Positions 7,301 through 13,796 of a stretch of 14,830 nucleotides of DNA are shown in pieces (positions within the stretch are counted from its first letter, which is position 1; the number at the start of each line of letters is the position of its first letter). Source of the stretch: Prochloron sp. SP5CPC1 (GTDB lineage Bacteria > Cyanobacteriota > Cyanobacteriia > Cyanobacteriales > Prochloraceae); assembly GCA_014323965.1 (NCBI GenBank), contig JACONB010000027.1, positions 1 through 14,830 of the forward strand, given 5' to 3'. The position numbers and the translations under genes were made by a program. The notes under the pieces were generated by a model that ran no database searches, had not been told where the DNA came from, and worked only from the letters and a program-made list of their open reading frames with translations.

Positions 7301-9353
7301 GTGGGAGGTGGAGGTGCTACCCGTCGGCTCTCAAAACAACCTGGATCCGGATACACGGGCATACCATCCGCATTTTATCGTCAGTAACTATGTTTTAGAG
7401 GAAAACGCCACGGATCTTTCTGTCAAATCGGGAACGGGTTTAACCAAAGCAGCGAATATCTATAGTGGTTCTACTATTGTTACGCCCCACGCTAGTATCA
7501 AACTCAAAAAAGAGATAGAAGCCTATCTCAATGAGAAGAACGTTTTGGGCGACAAAAGCGTGATGGAACAATATTTTGCAGATACCGGAGAAACCTCCAG
7601 CGACAATTATCTCAGCCAGCCTGGAAATATCGATAAGGTTAAAACCTGGTATGAGAATAAATATTCTATCAACAGCAAGACTGCCGAGCAAAAAGCAGAG
7701 GATGCGATTTATACGGCGATTCGCGCTTACGAACAGCTGCAAAAGAGTAACACTTTGGCTCAAGCTTTAGGGGGGTTCAATCCCGGTTTGCTCATGCACA
7801 AGCAAACTATGCAGCTGCGAATTAACGATCCCCTGGGCTTCGAGGACTATAAGCCGTTTACGGAGCAAGTCCGCCTCGCAGTGGGCGATCGCCGCCGAGT
7901 TGCTCCGGTGCCTTTAAACGATTTTAACCCCATTCGTTCCGGGGTTATGAGTATCCTGCGCTTGCGGCTGATGGATACTTTCGGACAGGTAAAGGCAGAT
8001 CTGAATCCTGAGCAACTCATCGTGACGGAGAAAATGACTCCTCCCTCTGACTATAACCCTCCGGGGGGAAGGGATTGGGTGTATCTACCGCCGCGCTTGG
8101 TGCAGCCCTCTCGCCTCAACTTCCGCTGGCTGTCGGCGAGTCAAGGAGAGCAAGAGTCTAACAGCCATCCCATGACTACTCCTATCTGCGGCTGGTTGCT
8201 GCCCAACAATCTGGACAACAGTTTGATGGTATATGATTCCCAGGGCCAGGCTCTCGGTTCGGTGGATCAGGAGGCTAAGTGGGAACCGGCACCGGGTAGG
8301 GACGTGGGAGTTCAAATTGGCGATATTGCTAATTCCTATTTACGGAAAGTAGTGGATCGCCTGACGTCCGATGCCAATGACAAGCGCGGCGAATTTATTA
8401 ACAACTTCATTACCGTTATCGACAGTGCCTTAGAAAACATCGAACCGGAGAATTTCGCGCAACATCAAGATTTGGCTTTGTTGATGGGGCGTCCGGTAGC
8501 AGTAGTGCGGGCTTCCTTAAAGTTAGAGTTACAGGGATTGCCGGCTATTAACCACGGCTGGAATGTGTTTCGTCAAGATTTGGGGCGAGATTACCGAGAT
8601 ACGGATAACTTGACGAAGGTGGAGTTTCCTGTTCGCATCGGCGAGGACCGACAACTGAACGACGGCTTGGTGGGGTACTGGCAGGAAGGGGAGGATGGTT
8701 CCTTGGGCAATATTTTTTACGCCCCTCAGAGCGGTGGTGTAACCGATAAGCAAATTGAAACTCACTCGGGGGATCCCCTTAATGTTTGCCTGACTATTGA
8801 GGAGCCGCCCCAAGCTTTTACTTTGCTCATGGATCCCAGGGGTAAAGTACATGCTACTAGTGGGGTATTGCCCACTAAGGTGATTGATTTGCCGCCAGAT
8901 TACTATACTGAAGCCCTGAAGAAGATTGAGATTACTTTCTTGTCGGTGCCTATCCTCACGGAGGCTTACCGAATTAAATTACCTCTGCCTAAGGAGGCGG
9001 GCTATACTTGGTCTTGGTTGGAGAAGGACCGCTATACTTGGAAGGAGATTTCTACTGTGGGTACGATCCGCAAGGAGGTCATCTTGTCTGCATTTGAGCA
9101 TGGGGAAGAGGTCTGGAATCGTCTGATTCAACAGGGGTGGATTGTAGAGCTGGATCTCGTCCAGGCTCAAATAGTGCCAAAAGACCAAAGGACAGATGCT
9201 TCTCTGGGAGATGATATGCAGGATAAGGAGCCGAAAATAGAACAGATTCTGGCTCGGACTCATATCGGGGCGGTTGACCTCAAGGCTACTTTTGGCGATC
9301 GCCATGAAATTCGGGAAGGATGGTTGAAATTAAGTAAAGTTATGGTAAAATAA
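4395..9353 (+). CDS. Giant (1652 aa) LamG-domain protein of unknown function
   Basis: I do not recognise a named family. The N-terminus has no signal peptide or membrane span. Visible parts in order: HLHWALPDALT (69-79); a helical module with WNQLISQQWI and SLGD (about 91-150); PPVPNRWLVER (157-167); YTVVGWYDGG; a helix-rich stretch (about 563-605); a LamG/concanavalin A-like lectin domain (about 715-872) with LSFDGKNDYIQL, MWVNIP and the closing AVVRVYNRDLTEEE; a long central part; MDPRGKVHATSGVLPTKVID with EITFLSVPILT near the C-terminus; then YTWSWLEKDRYTW. A second copy of the helical module follows (about 1562-1620). The architecture suggests carbohydrate binding within a large structural assembly, but that is inference. 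The start is an ATG with only a weak upstream purine stretch. Its last 30 codons resemble the repeats that follow. The next genes encode a small helical protein and a fibre. Confidence 0.85.
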   Translation: MSSILMVPIHLDALFLQRDTFVAEAMADFTRLPYFNGQRDVNPDIANISEDIVIEPFQDKNFNLKAGLHLHWALPDALTKTIAIPIVEKQTFKKAFGNNGDDIWNQLISQQWIKKIDEFKASVMPRSQRTGNSLGDFENQREAIEALLNYPLGSAFPPVPNRWLVERTGGGTQLPDKKWIVESDYLYPYGEGDEAGSVNILYSAELFSGGNPDAIAQLAVKLKNSTPLSQFIKNKFLARTTTLLNNYTSGTPSDELQAALMWELNKIMRGASIYDAGFSGITLSAETQNLLNANPQGEDLVRLNRLLLEGAYPECKAIGHQPFRYLGRKMSFEDWNKQHDSYKECLDPLTAVGYGEPTFAAFYPNCHSVFGFYDGDITTAPPSGLKYTVVGWYDGGESDYFKTFLQHSRNVYQGDNGNPSNADLLEAIKEEFKWTTKDSNGQEFPKEMLCYARICFPSATNTDNTDKNSGTTIAVGNTSTEALSAYLAQTLDSTHKSTIEDQLECLHLFAGLEHRKLDIGPKFEEARHEKGFNAVNAGILWTIRYETKSDRKADAAESQAREQVTLPKDIADALNTLNLKQQEYDRALQEIESWQHQIFADWYKYMLCAYPPDDSRDNYPDIDEVKHYIKVKAIEPFNQKLTETGELKLLVDPTSQNLVMQRDSNGNVVTATASPPNSIASQLATEVNNIMDKLHNYNQQLKNSIITDRTLDNTSDNSDILQGSPTVTAKGPLGNCLSFDGKNDYIQLSRLSDVKAVSMWVNIPSQQERGDRCLLDAPSLSNGQVAANVGDDLHVMYVDGEEVGKRVGDLPTWQDIPKNRWVHLYLQAKTAFSGDIYIMSDRHGSNKLKAQIAVVRVYNRDLTEEEINRDRSNTIELNYLLKRVPSPRYWQPNDPVILIEGKGAKFTERHGSDGLLECQLYQNSSNTTLPDLIANYENTIGNKIDAIKTKGNIAFSTWTKQPWHPFLMEWEVEVLPVGSQNNLDPDTRAYHPHFIVSNYVLEENATDLSVKSGTGLTKAANIYSGSTIVTPHASIKLKKEIEAYLNEKNVLGDKSVMEQYFADTGETSSDNYLSQPGNIDKVKTWYENKYSINSKTAEQKAEDAIYTAIRAYEQLQKSNTLAQALGGFNPGLLMHKQTMQLRINDPLGFEDYKPFTEQVRLAVGDRRRVAPVPLNDFNPIRSGVMSILRLRLMDTFGQVKADLNPEQLIVTEKMTPPSDYNPPGGRDWVYLPPRLVQPSRLNFRWLSASQGEQESNSHPMTTPICGWLLPNNLDNSLMVYDSQGQALGSVDQEAKWEPAPGRDVGVQIGDIANSYLRKVVDRLTSDANDKRGEFINNFITVIDSALENIEPENFAQHQDLALLMGRPVAVVRASLKLELQGLPAINHGWNVFRQDLGRDYRDTDNLTKVEFPVRIGEDRQLNDGLVGYWQEGEDGSLGNIFYAPQSGGVTDKQIETHSGDPLNVCLTIEEPPQAFTLLMDPRGKVHATSGVLPTKVIDLPPDYYTEALKKIEITFLSVPILTEAYRIKLPLPKEAGYTWSWLEKDRYTWKEISTVGTIRKEVILSAFEHGEEVWNRLIQQGWIVELDLVQAQIVPKDQRTDASLGDDMQDKEPKIEQILARTHIGAVDLKATFGDRHEIREGWLKLSKVMVK

Positions 9354-9945
9354 CTTTGTTAGGTAAACTAAGTCCGTGGAGGGGACAAAAGGCAAGGAGG
9401 GGCAAGGGGGACAGATGGGAATAAATTAAGGAAGGTTTGCTAAACTTAACTAAATTAAGTTTAGTAGGCAGATGAGTCAGTACGTGGAGGGGACAGATAG
9501 GGCGATCGCACATCGGTGCGGTCAACCTCAAGGCCACTTTTAATTCGGGAAGGATAATGTTCGTGGGGGGGGACAGGAGGATAGGGCAAAGATAGGGCGA
9601 TCGCACATCGGTGCCAATTTTGGGGCGATCGCCATGAAATTCGGGAAGGATGGTTGAAATTGAGCAAAGTTGTGTTAGGATAATTTTAGTTGGCAATCTG
9701 AGTCAGAAAAATGCAGGATAATGTTCGTGGAGGGGGACAGGAGGATAGGGCAAAGATGGGGCGATCGCACATCGGTGCCAATTTTGGGGCGATCGCCATG
9801 AATTTAGGGAAGGATGGTTGAAGTTAAGTAAAGTTTCTGCTTAAATAACTTTTTTTTAAGGTTAATTATGTTTGTGGGGGGGGACAGGAGGATAGGCAAA
9901 GATAGGGCGATCGCACATCGGGGCGATCAACCTCAACAACAGTAG
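9261..9945. repeat. Array of degraded copies of the giant gene's 3' end
   Basis: The last ~90 bases of the giant gene (from CATATCGGGGCGG through the HIP1 site and ATGAAATTCGGGAAGG to the stop) recur downstream. Units start at GCGATCGCACATCGG at 9502, 9597, 9761 and 9907, with spacings of 95, 164 and 146 bases. The 9597 and 9761 units contain GGGGCGATCGCCATGAA, GGGAAGGATGGTTGAA and AGTT in the gene's order. The 9502 and 9907 units instead keep the CAACCTCAA part. A linker, TTCGTGG(A/G)GGGGGACAGG, precedes each HIP1 site. Reverse-strand frames at 9340-9696 and 9461-9667 are by-products of this array and not genes. Apart from these repeats, 9354-10016 holds nothing recognisable. Confidence 0.8.
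9440..9464. other. Perfect A/T-rich palindrome downstream of the giant gene
   Basis: CTAAACTTAA and TTAAGTTTAG form a perfect ten-base-pair stem with a five-base loop, 86 bases after the giant gene's stop. No T-run follows, so a rho-independent terminator is doubtful. It may be part of the repeat array or a structure that protects the mRNA 3' end. Confidence 0.45.
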
Positions 9946-10016
9946 TAAATACTCATTGTGGGGAGGCAAATAATTGGGTATTATTTAATTTAGGCGATAA
10001 CCAAGCCATTTTACAG

Positions 10017-10187
10017 ATGAAAACAGTTCGTTTAGACTTAACGCTGGCGGAGGCCAACCTGATTTTAGAAGCCCTGGGGCAAATGCCCTTCACGAGAGTC
10101 TATCAGTTGGTTAACAAGATCCAGCAGCAAGCCTCAGGGCAGATTGAAGAAGAGCAAAACAGCTCCGAAAAGCAAATATTAAGTTAA
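10017..10187 (+). CDS. Small (56 aa) helical protein, unknown function
   Basis: The protein begins MKTVRLDLTLAEANLILEAL, continues as GQMPFTRVYQLVNKIQQQAS, and has an acidic, polar tail ending in EKQILS. It looks like a short beta-strand followed by two amphipathic helices, with no membrane span or cysteines. The regular hydrophobic pattern suggests a real, possibly oligomeric, protein rather than a chance frame. From memory, similar MKTV...EANLILEALG small proteins occur in cyanobacteria, but I cannot name a function. It ends 12 bases before the fibre gene, whose Shine-Dalgarno sequence lies in that gap, so the two are very likely one transcription unit. The ribosome-binding site of this gene is weak. 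The frame is open upstream to 9906 without another start codon. Confidence 0.7.
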   Translation: MKTVRLDLTLAEANLILEALGQMPFTRVYQLVNKIQQQASGQIEEEQNSSEKQILS

Positions 10188-10199
10188 ACAGGAGGCATT

Positions 10200-11546
10200 A
10201 TGAGCAACAGGAGTTCAGTTATAGAGCCAATAGCAGCGGCCCCTTTCCGCCGCAGCCATCCCATGGGCTTTAACCTCTTCGATGATGACGGCCAAAACGT
10301 CCTCTATATCGATTCAACGGGCGAGAATCTCCACTTTTCGGTGTTGAATACATCTGCTGAGACCGTCGCTTTCTCTGCCCTAAGCGGTAACGTCGGGGCC
10401 GACAACTATCACTTAGAGTTGAAATTCCGACCGGGGACTTTAGCTAATGAGGATCGGATCGCTTTAAAAGAAAGTAGCGGCTGGAGTTTCAAGGTTGTAA
10501 AGGGCGATGACGGTACGGTTTCTTTATACTTTCTCAGCTCCAGCACCCCAGAGATAGCATCGGGCGGGAAGTTGGATTTAACCCTCCAGAATGTTAGTGC
10601 TGATGCGGGAGGCGGGGCCCGGGGGACGCGAGTGGAGTTCAAATACCGAAATCTGAAGTACAAAAACGCAGCTGCAACGGAAAGGTTAGAAGGCACTCGC
10701 ATTGAACATTTGAGTATAATCAACCAGCGGGGCAAGAAAAACATTCCCTTGCACGTCGGCTTCGTGGGTTCTAATACGGTTCTCAATGATGGGGCTACAC
10801 AAAATGAACTGGTATTGAGAATTGGCAATGCTTCCTCAGACCCTATTTCTTTAGCTGCAAGTGGTGGTGCAACTCCCAAATTTATTTTGTCTCTTGATTC
10901 GGGGAGTGTGAGCGAGAAGCCTTGGGCTCTGGGCACTGATAGCGAGGTGGGAGGAATTAACGTACAGGTTAAGTTTCCTGGCGATGGCTGGCAAGACGTA
11001 ACAAAGTCGGGTCAAAGTAGTTCGCCCCAGTGGGAAATCGACATTCCAGCATCTTTGAGTCAATTAGACGGTCAAAATTACCTTCAAGTAAAGCTGTCTA
11101 GTATTATCACGGACCATCCATCGGGCTTTACTAACCTATACGTTCGCTACGAGAATATTCCCGATTACTGGGACGGACAGTTTGTCTGCGCGGTGGAGAA
11201 AGCGCCTTTGTTGTATAAGGATTTGGGGAATAATCGAAATGTTGGCATTGGAACGAACGCTCCAACGGCTCAATTATCCCTAGGAGAATGGAATAAAGGA
11301 AGTGCTGGGCCTAGTGGAGATGGTGCCGTACAACTGTTGTTGAGTGGCAGTCACAATGAGGGTGTTAACCTGGGAAATGCCAATGGAACCTACAAACTCA
11401 AGATTGAGGGATATAATAATGACGGCGGCGAGGTGATATATCCAATATACTGTAGGGACGAAAACGACAAGGTGGATTTTTGGCTCAAAAACAGACCGTC
11501 AGAAAGTGGTGTACCCACGATGTACTTTGCTTGCCTACGAAGGTGA
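10200..11546 (+). CDS. Fibre-like protein, 5' part of a frameshifted gene
   Basis: A strong GGAGG lies five bases before the ATG. The first ~340 residues appear rich in beta structure and begin with GFNLFDDDGQNVLYIDSTGE, with HLELKFRPG at 71-79; this is a region I cannot assign. It is followed by NVGIGTNAPTAQLSLGE (about 347-363). The (V)GIGT..P...L.V motif is common in phage tail fibres and trimeric surface fibres, where it marks stalk or trimer segments. The frame then reads into an abrupt stop after GVPTMYFACLRR. The neighbouring frame resumes the same kind of sequence (AYEGDGQNGTAYIQARD), so this is the N-terminal two thirds of a roughly 635-residue protein. Removing one base in 11526-11532 restores GVPTMYF-LAYEGDG. 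No secretion signal is visible. Confidence 0.75.
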   Translation: MSNRSSVIEPIAAAPFRRSHPMGFNLFDDDGQNVLYIDSTGENLHFSVLNTSAETVAFSALSGNVGADNYHLELKFRPGTLANEDRIALKESSGWSFKVVKGDDGTVSLYFLSSSTPEIASGGKLDLTLQNVSADAGGGARGTRVEFKYRNLKYKNAAATERLEGTRIEHLSIINQRGKKNIPLHVGFVGSNTVLNDGATQNELVLRIGNASSDPISLAASGGATPKFILSLDSGSVSEKPWALGTDSEVGGINVQVKFPGDGWQDVTKSGQSSSPQWEIDIPASLSQLDGQNYLQVKLSSIITDHPSGFTNLYVRYENIPDYWDGQFVCAVEKAPLLYKDLGNNRNVGIGTNAPTAQLSLGEWNKGSAGPSGDGAVQLLLSGSHNEGVNLGNANGTYKLKIEGYNNDGGEVIYPIYCRDENDKVDFWLKNRPSESGVPTMYFACLRR

Positions 11547-12111
11547 CGGACAGAACGGCACGGCTTACATACAAGCTCGAGATAAGTCTGGTAATACCAA
11601 TCTTGACTTGCAATTCAGGACTCAAAGCGGTGGTAACCTGGTTGAGGCACTGAAGATAGACTCAAATGGGAAAGTTGGCATTGGAACTACCGCTCCAAAC
11701 GCAAAACTGCATGTTGAAGGGGACTTAAGGATAGGAAGCAGTACAGCTCAAAACAAACGTGATATCAACATGATTCGTATTGGAGATAGCGATTATATAA
11801 GGATAGGAGAGTGGGAGGCAGATGATACCCTATCTTTCAAAGCCTCTAGGTACAGCTTCACGAGCGGCGGAGAAGTCAAGATGAACAGTTTAAGAATCGG
11901 AAATACGACGATTGGAGAAAATGAATTAAGCATTTTGAAGAAATTAGCGAATGGAGAACTGGTTGTCGAGATGTACAATACAGCGCATGGTCAATATTTA
12001 TATGCTGCTAGCGATGGCTTTAATTACGACGGCGATCGGCGACGTGTATTTACCTGGGGACCGGGCGATCGCATTAACCAAGGATATTGGCGCTTGAGAT
12101 ATCCGAGATAA
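11506..12111 (+). CDS. Fibre-like protein, 3' part after the frameshift
   Basis: This frame continues the upstream gene: AYEGDGQNGTAYIQARD, LQFRTQSGGNLVEALKI, then a second KVGIGTTAPNAKLHVEGD stalk motif (about residues 56-73 of this frame). The C-terminal ~50 residues (VEMYNTAHGQYLYAASDG, NYDGDRRRVFTW, GDRINQGYWRLRYPR) look like one lobe of a beta-trefoil, ricin-like lectin, although that is by eye. A GTG at 11506 is the first possible start, but no ribosome-binding site supports independent translation. The segment is most simply the displaced C-terminus of the fibre. The sequence beyond the shift is well preserved, so the event is recent, a sequencing error, or recoded. Confidence 0.7.
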   Translation: MVYPRCTLLAYEGDGQNGTAYIQARDKSGNTNLDLQFRTQSGGNLVEALKIDSNGKVGIGTTAPNAKLHVEGDLRIGSSTAQNKRDINMIRIGDSDYIRIGEWEADDTLSFKASRYSFTSGGEVKMNSLRIGNTTIGENELSILKKLANGELVVEMYNTAHGQYLYAASDGFNYDGDRRRVFTWGPGDRINQGYWRLRYPR

Positions 12112-12161
12112 CAGTAAAAATCGCCTTCGATAATCTAATACTGAGAGTGCTGCCAAATAGC

Positions 12162-12193
12162 TAGTAGCTAGAAGTCACGGGAAAGCGATCGCC
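12162..12193. repeat. TAGTAGCTAGAA-HIP1 element, first of three copies
   Basis: TAGTAGCTAGAA followed 8-12 bases later by GCGATCGC occurs here and again at 13094-13125 and 13462-13492. The second and third copies lie inside the tandem duplication, so only this copy is independent. It sits in the 110-base gap between the fibre gene and the nuclease-like gene. No function is evident. Confidence 0.5.
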
Positions 12194-12221
12194 CCCCTCT
12201 TCCGCCCTATTTTGAAGATTC

Positions 12222-12875
12222 ATGATTCAAAGTTACCCAATATCCAAAACCATCGCTTCCTTCGCTGACCTTGAACGAAGGTTTCAGTTATCTCCCACTG
12301 AGAATGACTCATTCTTTAGGGAATGGCAGTCAGGCTTACCCGGCCTCACGAACCAAGAATACGAAACCCTAGACAAAATCAAAAAGCGATTTGAACGGCA
12401 TAGAAAAGGAGGTTCTCTGGCAGAAGGAGTAATTAATCAATTGCTCATTTCTCCCTTGCTCACTTTGGCGGGTTTGTATGACGAACCGTTTTCTGTCACC
12501 ACTGAAGGGACTGTTGAATTGGAAGTGGAGGAGGGGAATGAAATCTTGCGAGGTCGAATTGATACCCTAGTTATAGCTCAACAACTCTGGGTTTTGGTGG
12601 TGGAATCCAAATCGACGATGAGTTTTTCCGTGGCTCTGCCTCAAGCTATGACTTATATGATGGCTAATCCCAACCCTGAATGTCCTGTTTATGGTTTAAT
12701 TGGCTATGGGGATGAATTCATGTTCATCAAATTGCTGACCCATGGGATTCCCCAATACGATCTCTCTAACATTTTTTCCCTGCTTCTGCCCCGCAGGAAT
12801 CAGTTACAGGATATCTTGCAAATCCTGAAGCAAATTGCTAAAATAATTAGGCTTAATAAAAGTAAGGTTATGTAA
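12222..12875 (+). CDS. PD-(D/E)XK nuclease-like protein (HsdR N-terminal type), solitary
   Basis: A 217-residue protein resembling the cyanobacterial proteins annotated as type I restriction subunit R-like, which hold only the nuclease fold. The likely catalytic set is Glu69 (SLAEGVINQLLISPLL), Asp114 (RGRIDTLVI), Glu128-x-Lys130 (LWVLVVESKST) and Gln141 (ALPQAMTYMM), all in the order of the PD-(D/E)XK fold. There is no helicase domain and no methylase or specificity gene nearby, so it is not a complete restriction system here. Such proteins are common in cyanobacteria, and their substrate is unknown to me. The start is an ATG behind a weak GAAG. The C-terminus ends with a basic stretch, IAKIIRLNKSKVM. 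Confidence 0.75.
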   Translation: MIQSYPISKTIASFADLERRFQLSPTENDSFFREWQSGLPGLTNQEYETLDKIKKRFERHRKGGSLAEGVINQLLISPLLTLAGLYDEPFSVTTEGTVELEVEEGNEILRGRIDTLVIAQQLWVLVVESKSTMSFSVALPQAMTYMMANPNPECPVYGLIGYGDEFMFIKLLTHGIPQYDLSNIFSLLLPRRNQLQDILQILKQIAKIIRLNKSKVM

Positions 12876-12941
12876 ATCTTAATTAAGGGAGTTGGGGGAG
12901 GGCGATCGCACTCGAAGCAAATAGTTGTAAACTGGGGGAAG

Positions 12942-13361
12942 GGCGATCGCTCCCAAAACTCGAGAGCTGGATGAATTTATTAAATGCAAGAATTAGATAA
13001 AGGTATAATAATGGAAATGCAACCTACGGAAAAACGATTTATCACCCAAGAATTAACAGGAGAAGACACCAGGATGAATTTACCCTAGCCCTGTAGTAGC
13101 TAGAACTGTGCGAGAGGGCGATCGCTCCTGACACTGAGAGCTACAGATTTTGAGTCGGGAGATATGACCTTATAATGGACAACCGACCGGAATAGATTGG
13201 AAGACTAGTGGGAAGACTCAATTATACAAATATCGGCTTATTCCCAAGAATCATGAAACTACAATTCAACGCTTGTTGCCCAGTCCCACAGCTGGAATAT
13301 TGCTATCTCAACTCTAGTCATTGTTCTATCGTCTAAACTGTACATGAAGATTTAACAGGAA
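12942..13361. repeat. Mosaic tandem duplication, unit A (about 420 bases)
   Basis: The unit starts GGCGATCGCTCCCAAAAC, continues with ATGAATTTATTAAATGCA and GGTATAATAATGGAAATG, then CCCTAGCCCTGTAGTAGC. After a poorly matched middle it ends with ACAGCTGGAATATTGCTAT, TCTATCGTC, ACATGAAGATTTAAC and the next HIP1 boundary. Unit A has about 50 bases (around 13024-13080) missing from unit B. It lacks about 20 bases of the MKLQFN frame present in B, which destroys that reading frame here. A 35-codon frame (12984-13088) lies in it, but nothing supports it as a gene. Together units A and B fill the 920-base gap at 12876-13796. Confidence 0.8.
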
Positions 13362-13744
13362 GGCGATCGCTCCCAAAACCGTGAGCTAAATGAATTTATT
13401 AAATGCACGAATTAGATAAAGGTATAATAATGGAAATGCAACAGAATTAACCCTAGCCCTGTAGTAGCTAGAACTAACGGGAGGGCGATCGCACCTGACA
13501 CTGGCCGGGGAACGAAAACCCAAAAAAGTATTGCGGATTACGCCGGGAGACAGGTTAAGCACATTTTACCAAAAGTACGATCCTTACGAACCAAATCATG
13601 AAATTACAATTCAACGCGCATTACCCCAATTTTATTAAATTGACAAAGAGTCCTACAGCTGGAATATTGCTATCTCAACTCTGGTATTGCCATGACAAAG
13701 AACCCCAATTGTTCTATCGTCGTACATGAAGATTTAACGGGAAG
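13362..13744. repeat. Mosaic tandem duplication, unit B (about 382 bases)
   Basis: The same ends as unit A, with the shared HIP1 boundary (AGGCGATCGCTCCC) on both sides; the third boundary is at 13743-13755. The middle (about 13497-13590) does not align well with unit A, while both ends do. This points to replacement or uneven decay rather than simple divergence. It carries a better preserved version of the replication-protein-like fragment (13598-13729). Confidence 0.8.
13598..13729 (+). pseudogene. Fragment resembling the N-terminus of a phage or plasmid replication protein
   Basis: A 43-residue frame beginning MKLQFNAHYPNFIKLTKSPT and continuing AGILLSQLWYCHDKEPQLFY before a TGA. N-termini of phage and plasmid replication or replisome-organiser proteins often show this pattern: a KL..S..A..LLSQ..YW helix followed by a polar turn and FYR. 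The protein is far too short to work and has no ribosome-binding site. The other tandem unit has the same sequence with deletions that break the frame (around 13254-13345). I read both as relics of one gene. The family suggestion rests on pattern memory only. Confidence 0.4.
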
Positions 13745-13796
13745 GCGATCGCTCCCCACTGGCCCTTAAGAAGGAAAATTACCAATGCAGTTACCA

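Noticed and set aside
9440..9464. Rho-independent terminator of the giant gene
   Set aside because: The stem is perfect but A/T-only apart from two G-C pairs, and no T-run follows; kept only as a palindrome.
9340..9696. Minus-strand open frames of 118 and 68 residues over the repeat array
   Set aside because: They are produced by the repeated HIP1-rich units and contain the same short peptide strings again and again; no domain is visible.
10409..10936. Minus-strand 175-residue frame opposite the fibre gene
   Set aside because: It is the shadow of a well-supported plus-strand gene that has a strong ribosome-binding site and family motifs.
12984..13088. 35-codon frame in tandem unit A (MQELDKGIIMEMQPTEKRF...)
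   Set aside because: The matching frame in unit B is cut short by a deletion, and no ribosome-binding site or family resemblance supports it.
12900..13760. Possible CRISPR array
   Set aside because: The repeats are HIP1 sites and two long mosaic units with irregular spacing; there is no regular repeat-spacer pattern and no cas gene.
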